NCBI RefSeq assembly: GCF_000371965.1
Contig: NZ_AQUO01000001.1
Location: 682,001-746,000 of the forward strand
From: Paracoccus sp. N5
GTDB taxonomy: Bacteria; Pseudomonadota; Alphaproteobacteria; Rhodobacterales; Rhodobacteraceae
Direction: 5' to 3'
DNA: 64,000 bases
Within the stretch, counting starts at the first letter, position 1. Each line of letters opens with the position of its first letter. Shown piece after piece: positions 1 through 9,538 of the stretch. Under the pieces are notes generated by a model. The model was not told the origin of the DNA and ran no database searches. It saw nothing but the letters and a program-made list of their open reading frames with translations. Position numbers and translations under genes: made by a program.

Positions 1-1223
1 CTCTGGACGGCTACCAGATGGCCCGCAAGGGCAAGGCCGGCCTCGCATTGTCGACGGCTGCCCTTGGGTCTTTCTTCGCCGGGACGGTAGCGACGATCGT
101 GATTGCCGCGGTGTCACCATTGTTGGCTGCCGCCGCGCTGCAGTTTCACGCGCCGGAATACTTCGCCCTCATGGTCCTCGGCCTGATCGCTTCGGTCGTA
201 CTGGCACAGGGATCGCTGATCAAGGCGTTGGCGATGATCCTCTTCGGGCTGATCGTCGGTGTGGTCGGAACCGATATCACCACCGGGGCAACCCGCATGA
301 CGCTGGGCCGGCCGGAACTGCTTGACGGCGTGTCGATCGTGGCGGTTGCGATGGGCGTCTTCGGGCTGGGCGAGATCATGCAGAACCTTCTGCACGGCGA
401 CGAGGAACGAACGGCCTATCGTGCGCAACTTCGCGGGCTCCTGCCGTCGCGTGCAGACCTGCGGCGCATTTCGGGCCCTGTGCTGCGCGGTACCGGGATC
501 GGGACGCTCCTGGGTATCCTGCCGGGCGGTGGGGCTCTCCTGTCGTCCTTCACCGCCTATGCAGTCGAGAAGAAACTGGCCGACGATCCGCACCGCTTCG
601 GAAAAGGCGCGATCGAGGGTGTCGCAGCACCCGAGGCCGCCAACAACGCCGGGGCGCAGACCTCGCTCATTCCGCTGCTGACACTGGGACTGCCGTCGAA
701 CGTCATCGCGGCGCTCATGGCCGGCGCCATGATCATCCAGGGCATCCAGCCGGGACCGGACGTGATGACCCTTCAGCCGGCCCTGTTCTGGGGACTTGTC
801 GCCTCCATGTGGGTCGGCAACTTCATGCTGGTGCTGCTGAACCTTCCGCTGATCGGGCTGTGGGTCAAGCTGCTGACCATCCCCTACAAGCTGCTGTTTC
901 CGGCTATCCTGGTGTTCTGCGCGATCGGGGTGTTCTCGCTGAACTTCTCGAGTTTCGACATCTGGGTAATGGTGCTGTTCGGCGGCCTCGGATACCTTTT
1001 CCGAAGGCTGGACTGTGAACCGGCCCCCTTCCTGCTGGGTATGGTGCTGGGTCCGATGATGGAAGAGAATCTGCGCCGCGCCATGCTGCTGTCTCGGGGC
1101 GATCCGCTGGTGTTCCTGGAGCGGCCAATCAGCGCGGCGCTGTTGACGATGGCGGCGCTGGCCATCCTGTTCGTGTGCCTTCCCGAGATCCGCCGCAAGC
1201 GCGATGAGGCCTTGCAGGAATGA
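1..1223 (+). CDS. TctA-family tripartite tricarboxylate transporter permease (5' truncated by window edge)
   Basis: This is the large membrane subunit of a TTT-type transporter, which imports tri- or dicarboxylates with a TctC binding protein and a small TctB subunit. The reading frame is already open at base 3, so the start lies outside the window. About 405 of the usual ~500 residues are visible. They form a string of hydrophobic helices with the family motifs GILPGGG and PEAANNAG, the latter a conserved TctA loop. The C-terminus (RRKRDEALQE) ends cytoplasmically in a charged tail. Partner genes would be upstream, and the FadR-type gene downstream is a plausible regulator. Family assignment is firm; the substrate is unknown. 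Confidence 0.9.
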   Translation, partial: LDGYQMARKGKAGLALSTAALGSFFAGTVATIVIAAVSPLLAAAALQFHAPEYFALMVLGLIASVVLAQGSLIKALAMILFGLIVGVVGTDITTGATRMTLGRPELLDGVSIVAVAMGVFGLGEIMQNLLHGDEERTAYRAQLRGLLPSRADLRRISGPVLRGTGIGTLLGILPGGGALLSSFTAYAVEKKLADDPHRFGKGAIEGVAAPEAANNAGAQTSLIPLLTLGLPSNVIAALMAGAMIIQGIQPGPDVMTLQPALFWGLVASMWVGNFMLVLLNLPLIGLWVKLLTIPYKLLFPAILVFCAIGVFSLNFSSFDIWVMVLFGGLGYLFRRLDCEPAPFLLGMVLGPMMEENLRRAMLLSRGDPLVFLERPISAALLTMAALAILFVCLPEIRRKRDEALQE

Positions 1224-1354
1224 GACGTTGCACCTCGCTCAAGGACCGAACGCTTCCACTTCACCGCACTATCTCTGCGCGACTCGGCGGATGGACGCGG
1301 CGCATGGACTTGTAAGAAGGAGGCGAATTTGCCATTTAGCCGGTAAAGCCGAAA

Positions 1355-2116
1355 GTGACAGACATGGCAGATCAGAACGGTAGCGGAATTGCGCCGATCA
1401 ACGCCCCCAAGGCGTCAGACATTCTCGCATCCCAGCTTCGCGACATGATCGTCGCGGGGACGTTTCCACCCGGCAGCTATCTTCCGAATGAACGTCAGAT
1501 GGTTGCCGACAGCGGATTGAGCCGAACCTCAGTACGCGACGCGCTGCGCGTGCTGGAGGCAGAAGGGCTGATCTCGACACGGGTCGGCCGGAGCGGGGGA
1601 TCGATGGTCACCCGTCCGCAGCGCGATGTCTTGGCGCGCTCGCTGGAGCTCTTCGTGCGCACTCATGAGATCCGCCTCGACGCTCTTCTGGAATGCCGGG
1701 TCGCGGTGGAGCCGACGCTTGCGCGGCTCGCCGCTTGCAGGCGGACGGCGCAGCAGCTTGCGGAAATGGACGCCCTGCACGACCGCTTTGTCAAATCCGG
1801 CGACGACATTCTGGAATACAAGACGGTAAACCTTGAGTGGCACCTTGCCATTGCGCGTGCAAGCGGAAACGAGCCCCTCATGGCCCTGATGGAGGCGATT
1901 GCCCAGCCGGTGCGCGACGCGATGGATTACAAGGAAGTCACCACACTCGATCGGCGCCAAGGGGCCATAAGCGCCCACGCTGCGATCATGGAGGCCATTC
2001 GCGAGCAGGACGGCGAAAAGGCCGAACGGCGCATGGCGCGTCATGTCGTCGCTTATCGCGAGATCGCTCTGCAGGAAGCGGAGCAGCCATCGACCGCGCT
2101 GCTGACGAACAGATGA
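1355..2116 (+). CDS. GntR/FadR-family transcriptional regulator
   Basis: This 253-residue regulator has an N-terminal winged helix at about residues 20-90 (PPGSYLPNERQM, then a recognition helix around LSRTSVRDALRVLEAEGLI). An all-helical FCD ligand-binding domain spans about 105-240 and carries histidines typical of metal- or carboxylate-binding FadR proteins. GTG at 1355 opens the frame; ATG at 1364 is an equally good start, and neither has a strong ribosome-binding site. An AAGGAGG stretch near 1317 is too far upstream. It follows the TctA gene on the same strand, so control of that carboxylate transporter is likely but inferred from position alone. Confidence 0.85.
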   Translation: MTDMADQNGSGIAPINAPKASDILASQLRDMIVAGTFPPGSYLPNERQMVADSGLSRTSVRDALRVLEAEGLISTRVGRSGGSMVTRPQRDVLARSLELFVRTHEIRLDALLECRVAVEPTLARLAACRRTAQQLAEMDALHDRFVKSGDDILEYKTVNLEWHLAIARASGNEPLMALMEAIAQPVRDAMDYKEVTTLDRRQGAISAHAAIMEAIREQDGEKAERRMARHVVAYREIALQEAEQPSTALLTNR

Positions 2117-2243
2117 CCCAAGCGAAAGCCTGGGCGAAGGTTCAATGCCGGAGCGATAATTCCCTGTCGGGGCCTGCATGACGCATGATCAAGGGCGTTT
2201 GCACGCAGCCGGAATACCAGGGTTTGCCAGCGACCCCGCGCGA

Positions 2244-2366
2244 TCACATGGCGGTAAATCCACCATCGATCACGAGTTCGGCGCCGGTCACGAACTGCGC
2301 CTCGTCGGACGCGAGATAAGGAACCACGTCGGCGATGTCATCGGGCTGCCCCACGCATCCGACCGG
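2244..2366 (-). pseudogene. Short-chain dehydrogenase/reductase, C-terminal fragment
   Basis: The minus strand encodes about 40 residues of a typical SDR C-terminus (VGQPDDIADVV, then FVTGAELVIDGGFTAM and a stop). The GQP-D/E-DIA and TGAxLxxDGG motifs are classic for the family. The Rossmann fold and the catalytic YxxxK are absent. The fragment stops abruptly at about 2366, where a plus-strand esterase relic begins, so this is a recombination junction. Confidence 0.75.
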
Positions 2367-3007
2367 TTGGTTCCAGCCCGAGGACAACCGCTGGGGCGCG
2401 GGCGAGGCCGCCATCCTTGCCAGCCTGACGCGACCTGGTCAGGAAGCACAGCGCCGATCCGGCGCGGGTCTATGTCGCCGGCCTGTCTGTAAACGCTCCG
2501 ATGGCGCTGCGGTGGCCCGCGCCTAGCCCGAGCTTTTCGCGGCCGTTGGCGTGCATTCCGGACTGCCGGCGGGCGCGGCCCGCGACCAGGCCTCGGCGCT
2601 TGTGGCGATGCAGCGCGGCGATCCGGGCTTGCGCCAGATGCTGCCGATGCCGACGGTCGTCTTCCACAGCAGCCCGCGTGGTCAATCCCCGCAACGGACG
2701 GTTGGTGGTCTTGCGCGCCCGCGAGCCTTGCCCGGCCCTGCGCGGCGCCGAGACCGCCGGCCAGGTGCCGAATGGCCGCGCTTATCGGCGGGCCGTCTAT
2801 CGCTTCGGCTCGGGCCGTCCGCTGGTCGAGCATTGGAGCGTCGCGGGATCGGGCCATGCCTGGTCCGGCGGCTCGTCCCGGGGGCGTTTCACCGACCCGA
2901 AAGGCCCGGACGCCTCGCGCGAGATGATCCGCTTTTTCCTGCGCCACAGCCTGGCCCGCGCCATTCCCGGCGCGCGGGACGAGCGGTCGCCCGGCCCGGC
3001 CAGCTAA
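2367..3007 (+). pseudogene. PHB depolymerase/feruloyl-esterase-like hydrolase, frameshifted and 5' truncated
   Basis: Pieces of one alpha/beta-hydrolase can be followed across several frames. WFQPEDNRWGAGEAA opens the fragment, DPARVYVAGLS is the nucleophile elbow of an esterase-PHB domain, VHSGLPAGAARDQ and MPTVVFH follow, and VEHWSVAGSGHAWSGG carries the catalytic histidine. The tail (DPKGPDASREMIRFFLRHS) ends at a TAA at 3005. At least three frame changes are needed and the first ~100 residues are missing, so the gene is dead. It faces an SDR relic on the other strand. Confidence 0.75.
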
Positions 3008-3627
3008 TGGGTCGCCCCGGTTTTCTTGGCATCTTCGGGCCGGGCATCGCCAATGGACTGGTTACCGGTGGACCGCAGCTCGGCGCCGGAGCCGTCGCCG
3101 CACCGGTCTCACCATCGGCGGCGCGGTCATGGCAGCAGGCGGCGCGACCATGCTCGCGGCCCGCACCGGCGGCATGGCTCTCTCCGGCGGCGCTGCCACC
3201 GTTCGGACAGGCGCGGCGGCTGCGGGTGCGGCCTCGACCGCCTACAGGCTCGGCGCCATAGGCCATTCCGGCGCGGGCGGCATCGCTTCCGGCATGGGCA
3301 GCGTCGCCAACGCCACGGCCTCTGGTGCGATCTCGCCCCTGCGCCGCATGGTCGGGAAGGCCGCGGGCGGCATCAAGCCAGCTATGCCTCCGGCGCGAAG
3401 GGCGTTTTGCGGCTACCGGCGGCACGTCCACCATGGGCACTGCCGGGGGCGCCCCCACTGGTGCAGGCGCCGACGCTGCCATGCCTGATGGCGCACCCGA
3501 ATGGGCCCAAAAAATGCGCCGGAGCCAGGCGCTGAGCCGTGGGCTCTCGATCGCCGGCCACGCCATCCGCTCCGGCGACGACCATGCCGGTGGCGCTTCG
3601 ATCAACCTTTCCGAAAGAAACCGCTGA
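3007..3627 (+). pseudogene. trbL: trbL, C-terminal relic of the conjugal mating-pair channel protein
   Basis: The glycine/alanine-rich cytoplasmic tail of TrbL is recognisable in alternating frames: PGIANGLVTGGPQLGAGAV, AGGATMLAARTGGMALSGG, then GAPEWAQKMRRSQALS and GHAIRSGDDHAGGASINL before the stop. The N-terminal membrane domain is absent. Several single-base frame changes break the frame. The stop overlaps the ATG of the next relic (TGATG), which is the trbL-trbF junction known from IncP-like and integrative elements of alphaproteobacteria. It fixes the identity of both fragments. Confidence 0.8.
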
Positions 3628-3715
3628 TGAACATTTTTCGACGCCCCGCGACCCATTGCGGCAAGACGCCCGAGCCGGAAGGAAGGCGGCGCAGGTCTGG
3701 GACGAGCGCATCGGC
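3627..3715 (+). pseudogene. trbF: trbF, N-terminal fragment
   Basis: ATG at 3627 opens MNIFRRPATHCGKTPEPE. After one frame change comes AAQVWDERIGS, the conserved start of TrbF, a VirB8-like inner-membrane component. Only about 30 residues remain before unrelated sequence takes over. It is translationally coupled to the trbL relic. Confidence 0.75.
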
Positions 3716-3759
3716 TCTCCACACAGGAGGTTCGCGCTCTGCTCACCACTCGCAAGCGG

Positions 3760-3997
3760 TGCAACAAGGGTTCATCACGCTGGAAACATTCCTGAGCGGG
3801 TTATTGCGGAACTTTGGTCTCAAGGTTGGCCCTATATTCCTCATGGTGGCGACGGGTTTGGCCTGGGCCTGCATGTCTGTCAGCAGATCGTCTCGGCGGC
3901 CGGAGGTCGGCTGGAGAGCATCTCGCCGGCGCCAAGCCGGACGGATGGGTTTATCGCGGGCGTCACCTCGCTGCCGTCCCCGGTTCGCGAGGGCTGA
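3760..3997 (+). pseudogene. Histidine kinase C-terminal (HATPase) fragment
   Basis: The frame ending at the TGA at 3995 encodes IPERVIAELWSQGWPYIPHGG followed by DGFGLGLHVCQQIVSAAGG. This is the G1/G2 box of a GHKL ATPase domain as found at the end of sensor kinases. No H-box, sensor or dimerisation domain is present. The fragment lies between the trbF relic and the convergent iron-transport operon. Confidence 0.55.
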
Positions 3998-4015
3998 TGG
4001 CAGGCAGGGCTCGGG

Positions 4016-5689
4016 TCAGGGTCGCCCCCGGCCCATTCGGGACAGTATCATGACCGGCAGCATGCCGATCAGGACGATCAGCATGGCGGCAATCGCGGCT
4101 TCCTCGTAGGTGCCCCGGGCGGCCTCGCCATAAAGATGGGTTGCCAAGGTTTCGAAATTCAGAGGCCGCAGCAGCAATGTCGCCGGCAGTTCCTTCATGC
4201 AGTCCACGAAGACAAGCAGGCCGGCCGAGGCGATCGCGGTTTTCGAAAGGGGCAGATGGATTCCCAGGAACGCTCCCGTGGGCGTTCGGCCCAGCATCCG
4301 CGCCGCATGGTCCAGCGAGGGCGGGATGCGGGCGAACCCGGCCTCGATTCCGCCGGTGGAGATTGCCATGAACCGCGCAGAATAGGCCAGCACCAGCGCG
4401 GCACCGGAACCCAGCAGCAGAAGGCCGGGTGCAGCGCCGGTCAGCCGCTCGACGCCGCTGGCCCAGAAACGGTCGAACATGCCGACCGGGTAAAGCAGGC
4501 CGATGGCCAGGACGGTTCCCGGCACCGCATAGCCCAGCGTCGACGCCCGCGCGGCAAGCGAAGTGGTCCGGCCCGGACAGTTTCTCGCGGCATAGGCGAG
4601 CACCAGGCCAGACAGCAGCACGAGCACGGTGGCAAGTGCGGAAACCGCGACGGTGTTGCCGATCTCGGCCCAGATGCGCGGCGAAACGCCGGCGAAGCTG
4701 ATGCGCTTCCAGGCTTCCCGGCACAGGTAGGCCGCCGGAGCGATGAAGCCGGCCGCGACTGGAAACAGGCACAGGCCGAAAGCACTTGCCGCCCGCCAGC
4801 CGCGCAGCCGGGTGGGAGACATCACGCGGGGTTTTTGCGCCGCGGTGGCGAAGCGCTGATTGCGGCGCGCATGACGCTCGACCAGCACCAGCAGGACCAC
4901 GATTGCCAGCATGACCAGTGCGATCTGCGCGGCGCCCGGCATATCCGAGCGGTTGATCCAGGTCGAATAGATCGACGGCGTCAGGGTTCTGACCCCAAGG
5001 AATTGCGAGGCGCCGATGTCGTTCAGCGTCTCCATCAGCGCCAGGCTGACGCCCACCGCAATCGCCGGTCGCGCCAGCGGCAGTGCCACGCGGCGAAAGA
5101 CGCCGTTCCGGCGCGTGCCCAGGGTCCGAGAGACCTCGACCAGATTCGCCGCCTGCGTCAGGAACATCGCCCGGGTGGTCAGGTAGACATAGGGATAGAG
5201 CACCAGTCCCAGGAGCAGGATGCAGCCGGTCATCGAGCGGATGTCGGGCAGGCGGAACTCGCGCGGGCTGGAATAGCCCAGAATGCTGCGCAAGGCGCCC
5301 TGCACCGCGCCCACCGGGTGCAGGATGTCCAGATAGGCATAGGCGATGATATAGGTCGGCACCGCCAGCGGCAAAAGCAGCGCCCATTCGAAAATCCGTC
5401 GCCCGGGAAAGTCGTAGGCCGTGACCATCCAGGCGGTCGTGGTTCCGATCACCGTCACCAGCACGCCCACCCCCGCCAGCAGGATGACCGTGTTCCACAG
5501 TGCCGACGGCAAGACATTGGCCAGCATATGCGGCCACAGCCCGGCGCTGCCCTGGAACGCGATCAGAAGCAGCGACAGCACGGGCAGGCAGACCAGCGCC
5601 GCGGCAAGCAGCGCGGCAAGCCGCCACGCGCCGCCGCTGCGGCGGCGCCAGGGCAGCACATTCGGCAAGATCGGCTCGGCTGACTTCAT
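4016..5689 (-). CDS. Fe3+ ABC transporter permease (FbpB/AfuB type, fused two-domain)
   Basis: This 557-residue inner-membrane permease has about twelve hydrophobic segments in two homologous halves, as in FbpB and AfuB, where one chain forms the whole channel. Both EAA-type coupling loops are visible: EVSRTLGTRRNGVFRRVALP in the first half and DHAARMLGRTPTGAFLGIHLP in the second. The start at 5689 (MKSAEPILP) is preferred over the longer frame from 5755, because the longer one would overlap the upstream stop and run through a hairpin. It lies between the binding-protein gene upstream and converges with relics downstream. Confidence 0.9.
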   Translation of the reverse strand: MKSAEPILPNVLPWRRRSGGAWRLAALLAAALVCLPVLSLLLIAFQGSAGLWPHMLANVLPSALWNTVILLAGVGVLVTVIGTTTAWMVTAYDFPGRRIFEWALLLPLAVPTYIIAYAYLDILHPVGAVQGALRSILGYSSPREFRLPDIRSMTGCILLLGLVLYPYVYLTTRAMFLTQAANLVEVSRTLGTRRNGVFRRVALPLARPAIAVGVSLALMETLNDIGASQFLGVRTLTPSIYSTWINRSDMPGAAQIALVMLAIVVLLVLVERHARRNQRFATAAQKPRVMSPTRLRGWRAASAFGLCLFPVAAGFIAPAAYLCREAWKRISFAGVSPRIWAEIGNTVAVSALATVLVLLSGLVLAYAARNCPGRTTSLAARASTLGYAVPGTVLAIGLLYPVGMFDRFWASGVERLTGAAPGLLLLGSGAALVLAYSARFMAISTGGIEAGFARIPPSLDHAARMLGRTPTGAFLGIHLPLSKTAIASAGLLVFVDCMKELPATLLLRPLNFETLATHLYGEAARGTYEEAAIAAMLIVLIGMLPVMILSRMGRGRP

Positions 5690-5701
5690 GGGACCGGGAA
5701 A

Positions 5702-5732
5702 CGGCGATGGCCGCCGAAGCGGGCCATCGCCG
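5702..5732 (-). promoter_or_regulatory. Intercistronic stem-loop between iron binding-protein and permease genes
   Basis: CGGCGATGGCC and its exact complement GGCCATCGCCG are separated by 9 nt, giving an 11-bp perfect stem. It sits 13 nt before the permease start and 13 nt after the binding-protein stop. No T-run follows, so it is more likely an mRNA-stabilising or attenuating hairpin that lets the binding protein outnumber the permease, as in many ABC operons. Confidence 0.6.
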
Positions 5733-5744
5733 AAGGGATGGCGA

Positions 5745-6773
5745 TCAGTTGTCAAACCCGATCCGCTCGGCCATCTGGGTGGCGGCCGCGCGGAACTTCA
5801 CGCCTTCGACGATGTCGATGGTGTCCGGGGTCAGCGTGCCGAATTCGGCGACCAGCGGATCGACAGTGGCATTCGCATTGACCGGATATTCGAAATTCGC
5901 CTTGGCATAGATCGCCTGCGCCTCGTCCGAGACGAGATACTCCAGGAACTGGACCGCCTGGTCCTTGTTGGGCGCGTGGCGCGCCACGGCGGCGCCGGTG
6001 ATGTTGACCTGCGTGCCGCCGTCTTCAAAGGTCGGCAGGATCATGCGGATCGCCTTGGCCCATTCCTCTTGCTCGGGGCCACCGGCACCGCTGCGCATCA
6101 GGCCGACGTAATAGGAATTCGCGATGCCGATCTCGCAAAGGCCGCCCATGATGTCGCGCGCCACGTCGCGATCCCCCCCTGCCGCCGGCCGGGCGAGGTT
6201 GGCCTTGAGGCCGGTCAGCCATTTTTCGGCCGCTTCCTCGCCATGATGCGCGATGAACGAACCAGTCAGCGCGACGTTGTAGGGGTGCAGGCCGGACCGC
6301 ATGCACAGCTTGCCCTTCCAGGCCGGATCGGCGAGCTGCTCATAGGTGATCTTGTCAAGCTCGAGATCCTTGGCCACATAAACCGCGCGGGCGCGCATCG
6401 ACAGCGCGAACCAATGGCCGTCGTCATCGCGCAGCGTTTCGGGAATCGTGCTGTTCAGGACCTGCGACTCGACGCTTTGCGTCAGGCCCTTCTCGACCAG
6501 ATCGATCAGAACCCCCGCATCGACCGTCATCAGCACGTCGGCCGGCGATTTGTCCCCTTCGGCGATGACGCGTTCGGCAACGCCATCCTGCAGGAAGATG
6601 GTATTGACCGTGACGCCGCTCGATTTGGTGAAGGCGTCGATCAGCGGTTGGATCAGTCCAGGCTCGCGCGTGGTATAGAGATTGAGTTCATCTGCCGATG
6701 CCGCTTGCGCTCCTGCCAAAACCAGCACCGATCCGAAAATCGCCCCACCAAACTTCGTGCATCCCGTCGCCAT
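5745..6773 (-). CDS. Fe3+ ABC transporter periplasmic substrate-binding protein (FbpA/AfuA family)
   Basis: This 342-residue protein starts with a signal peptide (MATGCTKFGG, hydrophobic core, cleavage near ASA/DE). The mature chain begins ELNLYTTREPGLIQPLIDAF, typical of ferric-binding proteins. The NSYYVGLM segment contains the adjacent tyrosine pair that coordinates Fe3+ in FbpA. The start at 6773 follows a good GAGGGAG ribosome-binding site; the longer frame to 6944 has none and lacks a signal peptide. It is the first of two genes with the permease, while the ATPase is just upstream on the same strand. Confidence 0.9.
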   Translation of the reverse strand: MATGCTKFGGAIFGSVLVLAGAQAASADELNLYTTREPGLIQPLIDAFTKSSGVTVNTIFLQDGVAERVIAEGDKSPADVLMTVDAGVLIDLVEKGLTQSVESQVLNSTIPETLRDDDGHWFALSMRARAVYVAKDLELDKITYEQLADPAWKGKLCMRSGLHPYNVALTGSFIAHHGEEAAEKWLTGLKANLARPAAGGDRDVARDIMGGLCEIGIANSYYVGLMRSGAGGPEQEEWAKAIRMILPTFEDGGTQVNITGAAVARHAPNKDQAVQFLEYLVSDEAQAIYAKANFEYPVNANATVDPLVAEFGTLTPDTIDIVEGVKFRAAATQMAERIGFDN

Positions 6774-6940
6774 GACGCTCCCTCGTTCATGAGTAAAAAG
6801 GTCAGGCCTTGGGCCTGCCGATTCAGGAGAAGCATAGTTGACTGTAGTAGTAAAGCTTTTCGCGCAAGGTTCGGCTTCAGGTCCACATCGATAATGGAAG
6901 GCCCGCAGCGTCATGGCGAAGCATTTCTGACCATATGTTT
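6774..6940 (-). promoter_or_regulatory. Probable leader/promoter region of the iron binding-protein gene
   Basis: The 167-bp spacer before the binding-protein start is AT-rich compared with its surroundings, especially 6826-6860. It contains a small perfect dyad (CAGGCC-TTG-GGCCTG, 6803-6817). An iron-responsive operator (Irr, RirA or Fur type) would be expected here, but no consensus box could be named with confidence. Confidence 0.35.
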
Positions 6941-7984
6941 TCAAAAGATAAAAATCTGATCACGGATCACGGAAACCTGTGCCCTCTGGCCGGGACGAAG
7001 GCGTGATCGCCGTGTCGAGCGAATTTTCAAAGGCTGCGGAAGCGCTGCTACGGCGACAAGGGTTTGCTCTATTTCCCCCATCAAGACGCAATCGACGACC
7101 GTGCAATCGATACCGCCGAGGTCGGGATCGAGGCAAAGGCTGTGAGGGCGCACATGAAGCGTCGCCTGGCCATCGGCAAGATCCGGGGCCTCGAACCGGC
7201 CCAGCGGGGTTTCGAGAAAGCCGTTCCGGCACAGGCCCGAGATCTTGTTGAAGGTCGAGAAGAACTCGGCCGTATAGGCGTTCGCCGGCCTGTCATAAAG
7301 GTCGCTGCCCGAGCCCTCCTGCACGATTTCCCCCGATCGCATCAGCACCACCCGATCGCCCGCCGACAGCGCCTCCTCGGGGTCGTGCGTCACCATGATC
7401 ACGGTGGTGCCCAACTCGCGCAAAAGCGAGATCGTCTCGGCGCGGATGCCGTCGCGCAGGCTGCGGTCCAGGTTCGAGAAAGGCTCATCCATGAGCAGGA
7501 TCTGCGGCTGGGGGGCCAGAGCACGGGCCAGGGCCACGCGTTGCTGTTCGCCGCCCGAAAGCATATGCGGAAATCTGGAAACGAGGTGCTCCAGCCCCAG
7601 ACGCGCGACGATCTCGCGGCATCTGGCTTGCGCTGCGGGTCGGGCCAGGCGCTTCAGGCCGAACAGGATGTTGTTTTCCACGGTCAGGTGCGGAAACAGC
7701 GCGTAATCCTGGAACATGAAGCCGATATTGCGCGCTTCGGGCTCGACGAAGCTCTCTGGCCGGGACATATCGCATCCGTCGATCAGAATGCAGCCCCGCT
7801 CCGGGGTTTCGAGGCCGGCGATGGCGCGCAGAAGCGTGGACTTGCCGCATCCCGAATGGCCGACAAGGCAGATGAACTCGCCATGCGCCACACAAAGCGA
7901 GAGATCATCGAGCGCAATGACAGAGCCGAACCTGTGCGTGACACCGGAGAGCTGAAGATGAGGGTGCAGCGCCGATCCTGTCAT
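6941..7984 (-). CDS. Fe3+ ABC transporter ATP-binding protein (FbpC/AfuC type)
   Basis: This 347-residue ATPase has Walker A GHSGCGKST, Q-loop FMFQDYALFPH, signature LSGGEQQRVALARAL, Walker B LLMDEPFSNLD and an H-loop VTHDPEEA. A C-terminal TOBE-like domain of about 100 residues is usual for iron and spermidine importers. ATG at 7984 follows AAAGGGAT and is preferred to the upstream ATG at 8041. It is the first of the three iron-import genes, and gene order ATPase, binding protein, permease on one strand indicates a complete ferric importer. Confidence 0.9.
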   Translation of the reverse strand: MTGSALHPHLQLSGVTHRFGSVIALDDLSLCVAHGEFICLVGHSGCGKSTLLRAIAGLETPERGCILIDGCDMSRPESFVEPEARNIGFMFQDYALFPHLTVENNILFGLKRLARPAAQARCREIVARLGLEHLVSRFPHMLSGGEQQRVALARALAPQPQILLMDEPFSNLDRSLRDGIRAETISLLRELGTTVIMVTHDPEEALSAGDRVVLMRSGEIVQEGSGSDLYDRPANAYTAEFFSTFNKISGLCRNGFLETPLGRFEAPDLADGQATLHVRPHSLCLDPDLGGIDCTVVDCVLMGEIEQTLVAVAALPQPLKIRSTRRSRLRPGQRAQVSVIRDQIFIF

Positions 7985-8041
7985 TCTATCCCTTTCGCAA
8001 TCTGCCCGCTCATGCTCCGGCGCGGTGAAGGTCGTGCCCAC

Positions 8042-8712
8042 CGACCGTTTCGGGCAGGCGGCCCGCGTTCTTTGTAAAGCGCGCGGCCAACGAAGAAAAT
8101 ATCGCCTGTCTACTCAGGGGTGGCTGCACAATGTCGGGACGGATGCCTGACGGTAAGTAACGACGGGTGCGATGGCTGGCGCCTGCCGGGTGCGCATTTC
8201 GAACCGCCCGGCCAGAGCGAGACTCAGCGCCGCCGGCCGCTCTATGCCTTGACCTTCTGTCCATGGTCATGAGCATCAGAGGGCAAGTTTCTGACGCGCC
8301 TTGGCAAGACGGGGGAGATCCGGGATGCGAGGCCCCTAATGGAACCCCTCCAAGCCCTGCTTGGGCTCTACGCCAGGCACCCGCACGAACAGCGACTCGT
8401 CCACCGGGACATCATCATAGAACAGAAATCTTTCCACCAATACGACTCCCATCTTTCGCCGTACGCCATGAGCCAAGTCGCCAGTCGGATCCGATCCTGA
8501 CGCGGTATGCCATTTTGACCGGCAATAGCCGGCGGATTTAGGCAGGGCTCACTGGCCGGATGCTCGACGACCGGCTTTTCAGTGCTCATAACTCGGACCA
8601 CATGCGGATCAGGTTGTGACGGATTCCGGTCACCGCATCGCGCTGGGCGCGGAAGTCGAGGATGTTACCGTAGGGTTTGGAATCGTTGACCTGCTCCCCG
8701 GATTGTCTTCGT
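8042..8712. other. Gene-poor spacer with a start-less open frame
   Basis: No complete gene is convincing here. On the plus strand, 8273-8500 is an open frame of 75 codons without an ATG. It contains RDARPLMEPLQALLGLYARH and AMSQVASRIRS, with good third-position GC, so it may be the tail of a lost gene. It could not be identified. The rest shows nothing beyond scattered short frames. The spacer ends at the stop of an IS3 relic. Confidence 0.3.
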
Positions 8713-9457
8713 TCAGAAGTCAGCTCTGTTCCGGGTTTGGTCCTTCTCTGCCCGGTTGCGGTATTCCCGCGGAGTGAGCCCGTTGAGGCTCGTGTGCGGG
8801 CGGTGGTGATTGTCATCGTCGCGCCACGCCGCGATCAACTGGCGAGCCCGGTCAGGCTGGCGAACAGGTGCTCATTGAGACACGCGTCCCGCAGGCGGCC
8901 ATTGAAGCTCTCGACGAAGCCGTTCTGCATCGGTTTGCCGGGTGCGATGGAGTGCCGCTCAACGCCGCGTTCTTCCTGCCAGCGCAGGATCGCGTTCGAA
9001 GTCGACTCAGTGCCGTTGTCGGAGAGCACCATGCAGGGCAGACCCCCGCATCTCGGCGATCCGGTCGAGTTCCCGGGCAACCCGGTGCCCGGTGAGCGAG
9101 GTGTCGACGACCGCCGCCAGCATTCCCGGCTGAAGTCGTCGATCACGCACAGGATCCGGAACCTGCGGCCATGGACCAGCTGTCGGAGACGAAGTCCAAG
9201 CTCCAGCGCTGGTTCGGTCCCTGCGGGATCGCCATCGGCGCCCACGTTCCGAGCACCCGCTTGCGGCCGCCGCTTGCGCACCGTCAGCCGCTCTGCGCGG
9301 TAGAGGCGGCGGAGCTTCTTCCAGTTCGCTGACCTCCAGGCCGCCATACTTCGAGCGCCACTTGTAGAAGGTCGCATCGCTGATGCCGTGCTTGCGGCAC
9401 AGCTCCAGTGCCAACAGGCCGGCTGCATGCTCCTTCAGGATGCCCGATGATGGTCTC
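8713..9457 (-). pseudogene. IS3-family transposase relic with internal deletion and frameshifts
   Basis: Read right to left, an orfA portion (IIGILKEHAAGLLALELCR, then HGISDATFYKWRSKYGG) runs directly into the middle of orfB (YRAERLTVRKRR). The catalytic region is still legible across frames (CVIDDFSRECW, LSDNGTESTSNAI, GFVESFNGRLRDACLNE). The end (HHRPHTSLNGLTPREYRNRA) stops at 8713. About 70 residues between orfA and orfB are deleted and at least two frame changes occur. The 5' end is cut exactly where the next IS begins, so it was a target for that insertion. Confidence 0.8.
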
Positions 9458-9538
9458 TGAGCACCTCCCCGAAAATCGGACAGTGACGTAAGCTCTGATC
9501 TTCCGTCTGCTGGTCTCCAAGAACGAGGAGAACAGACG

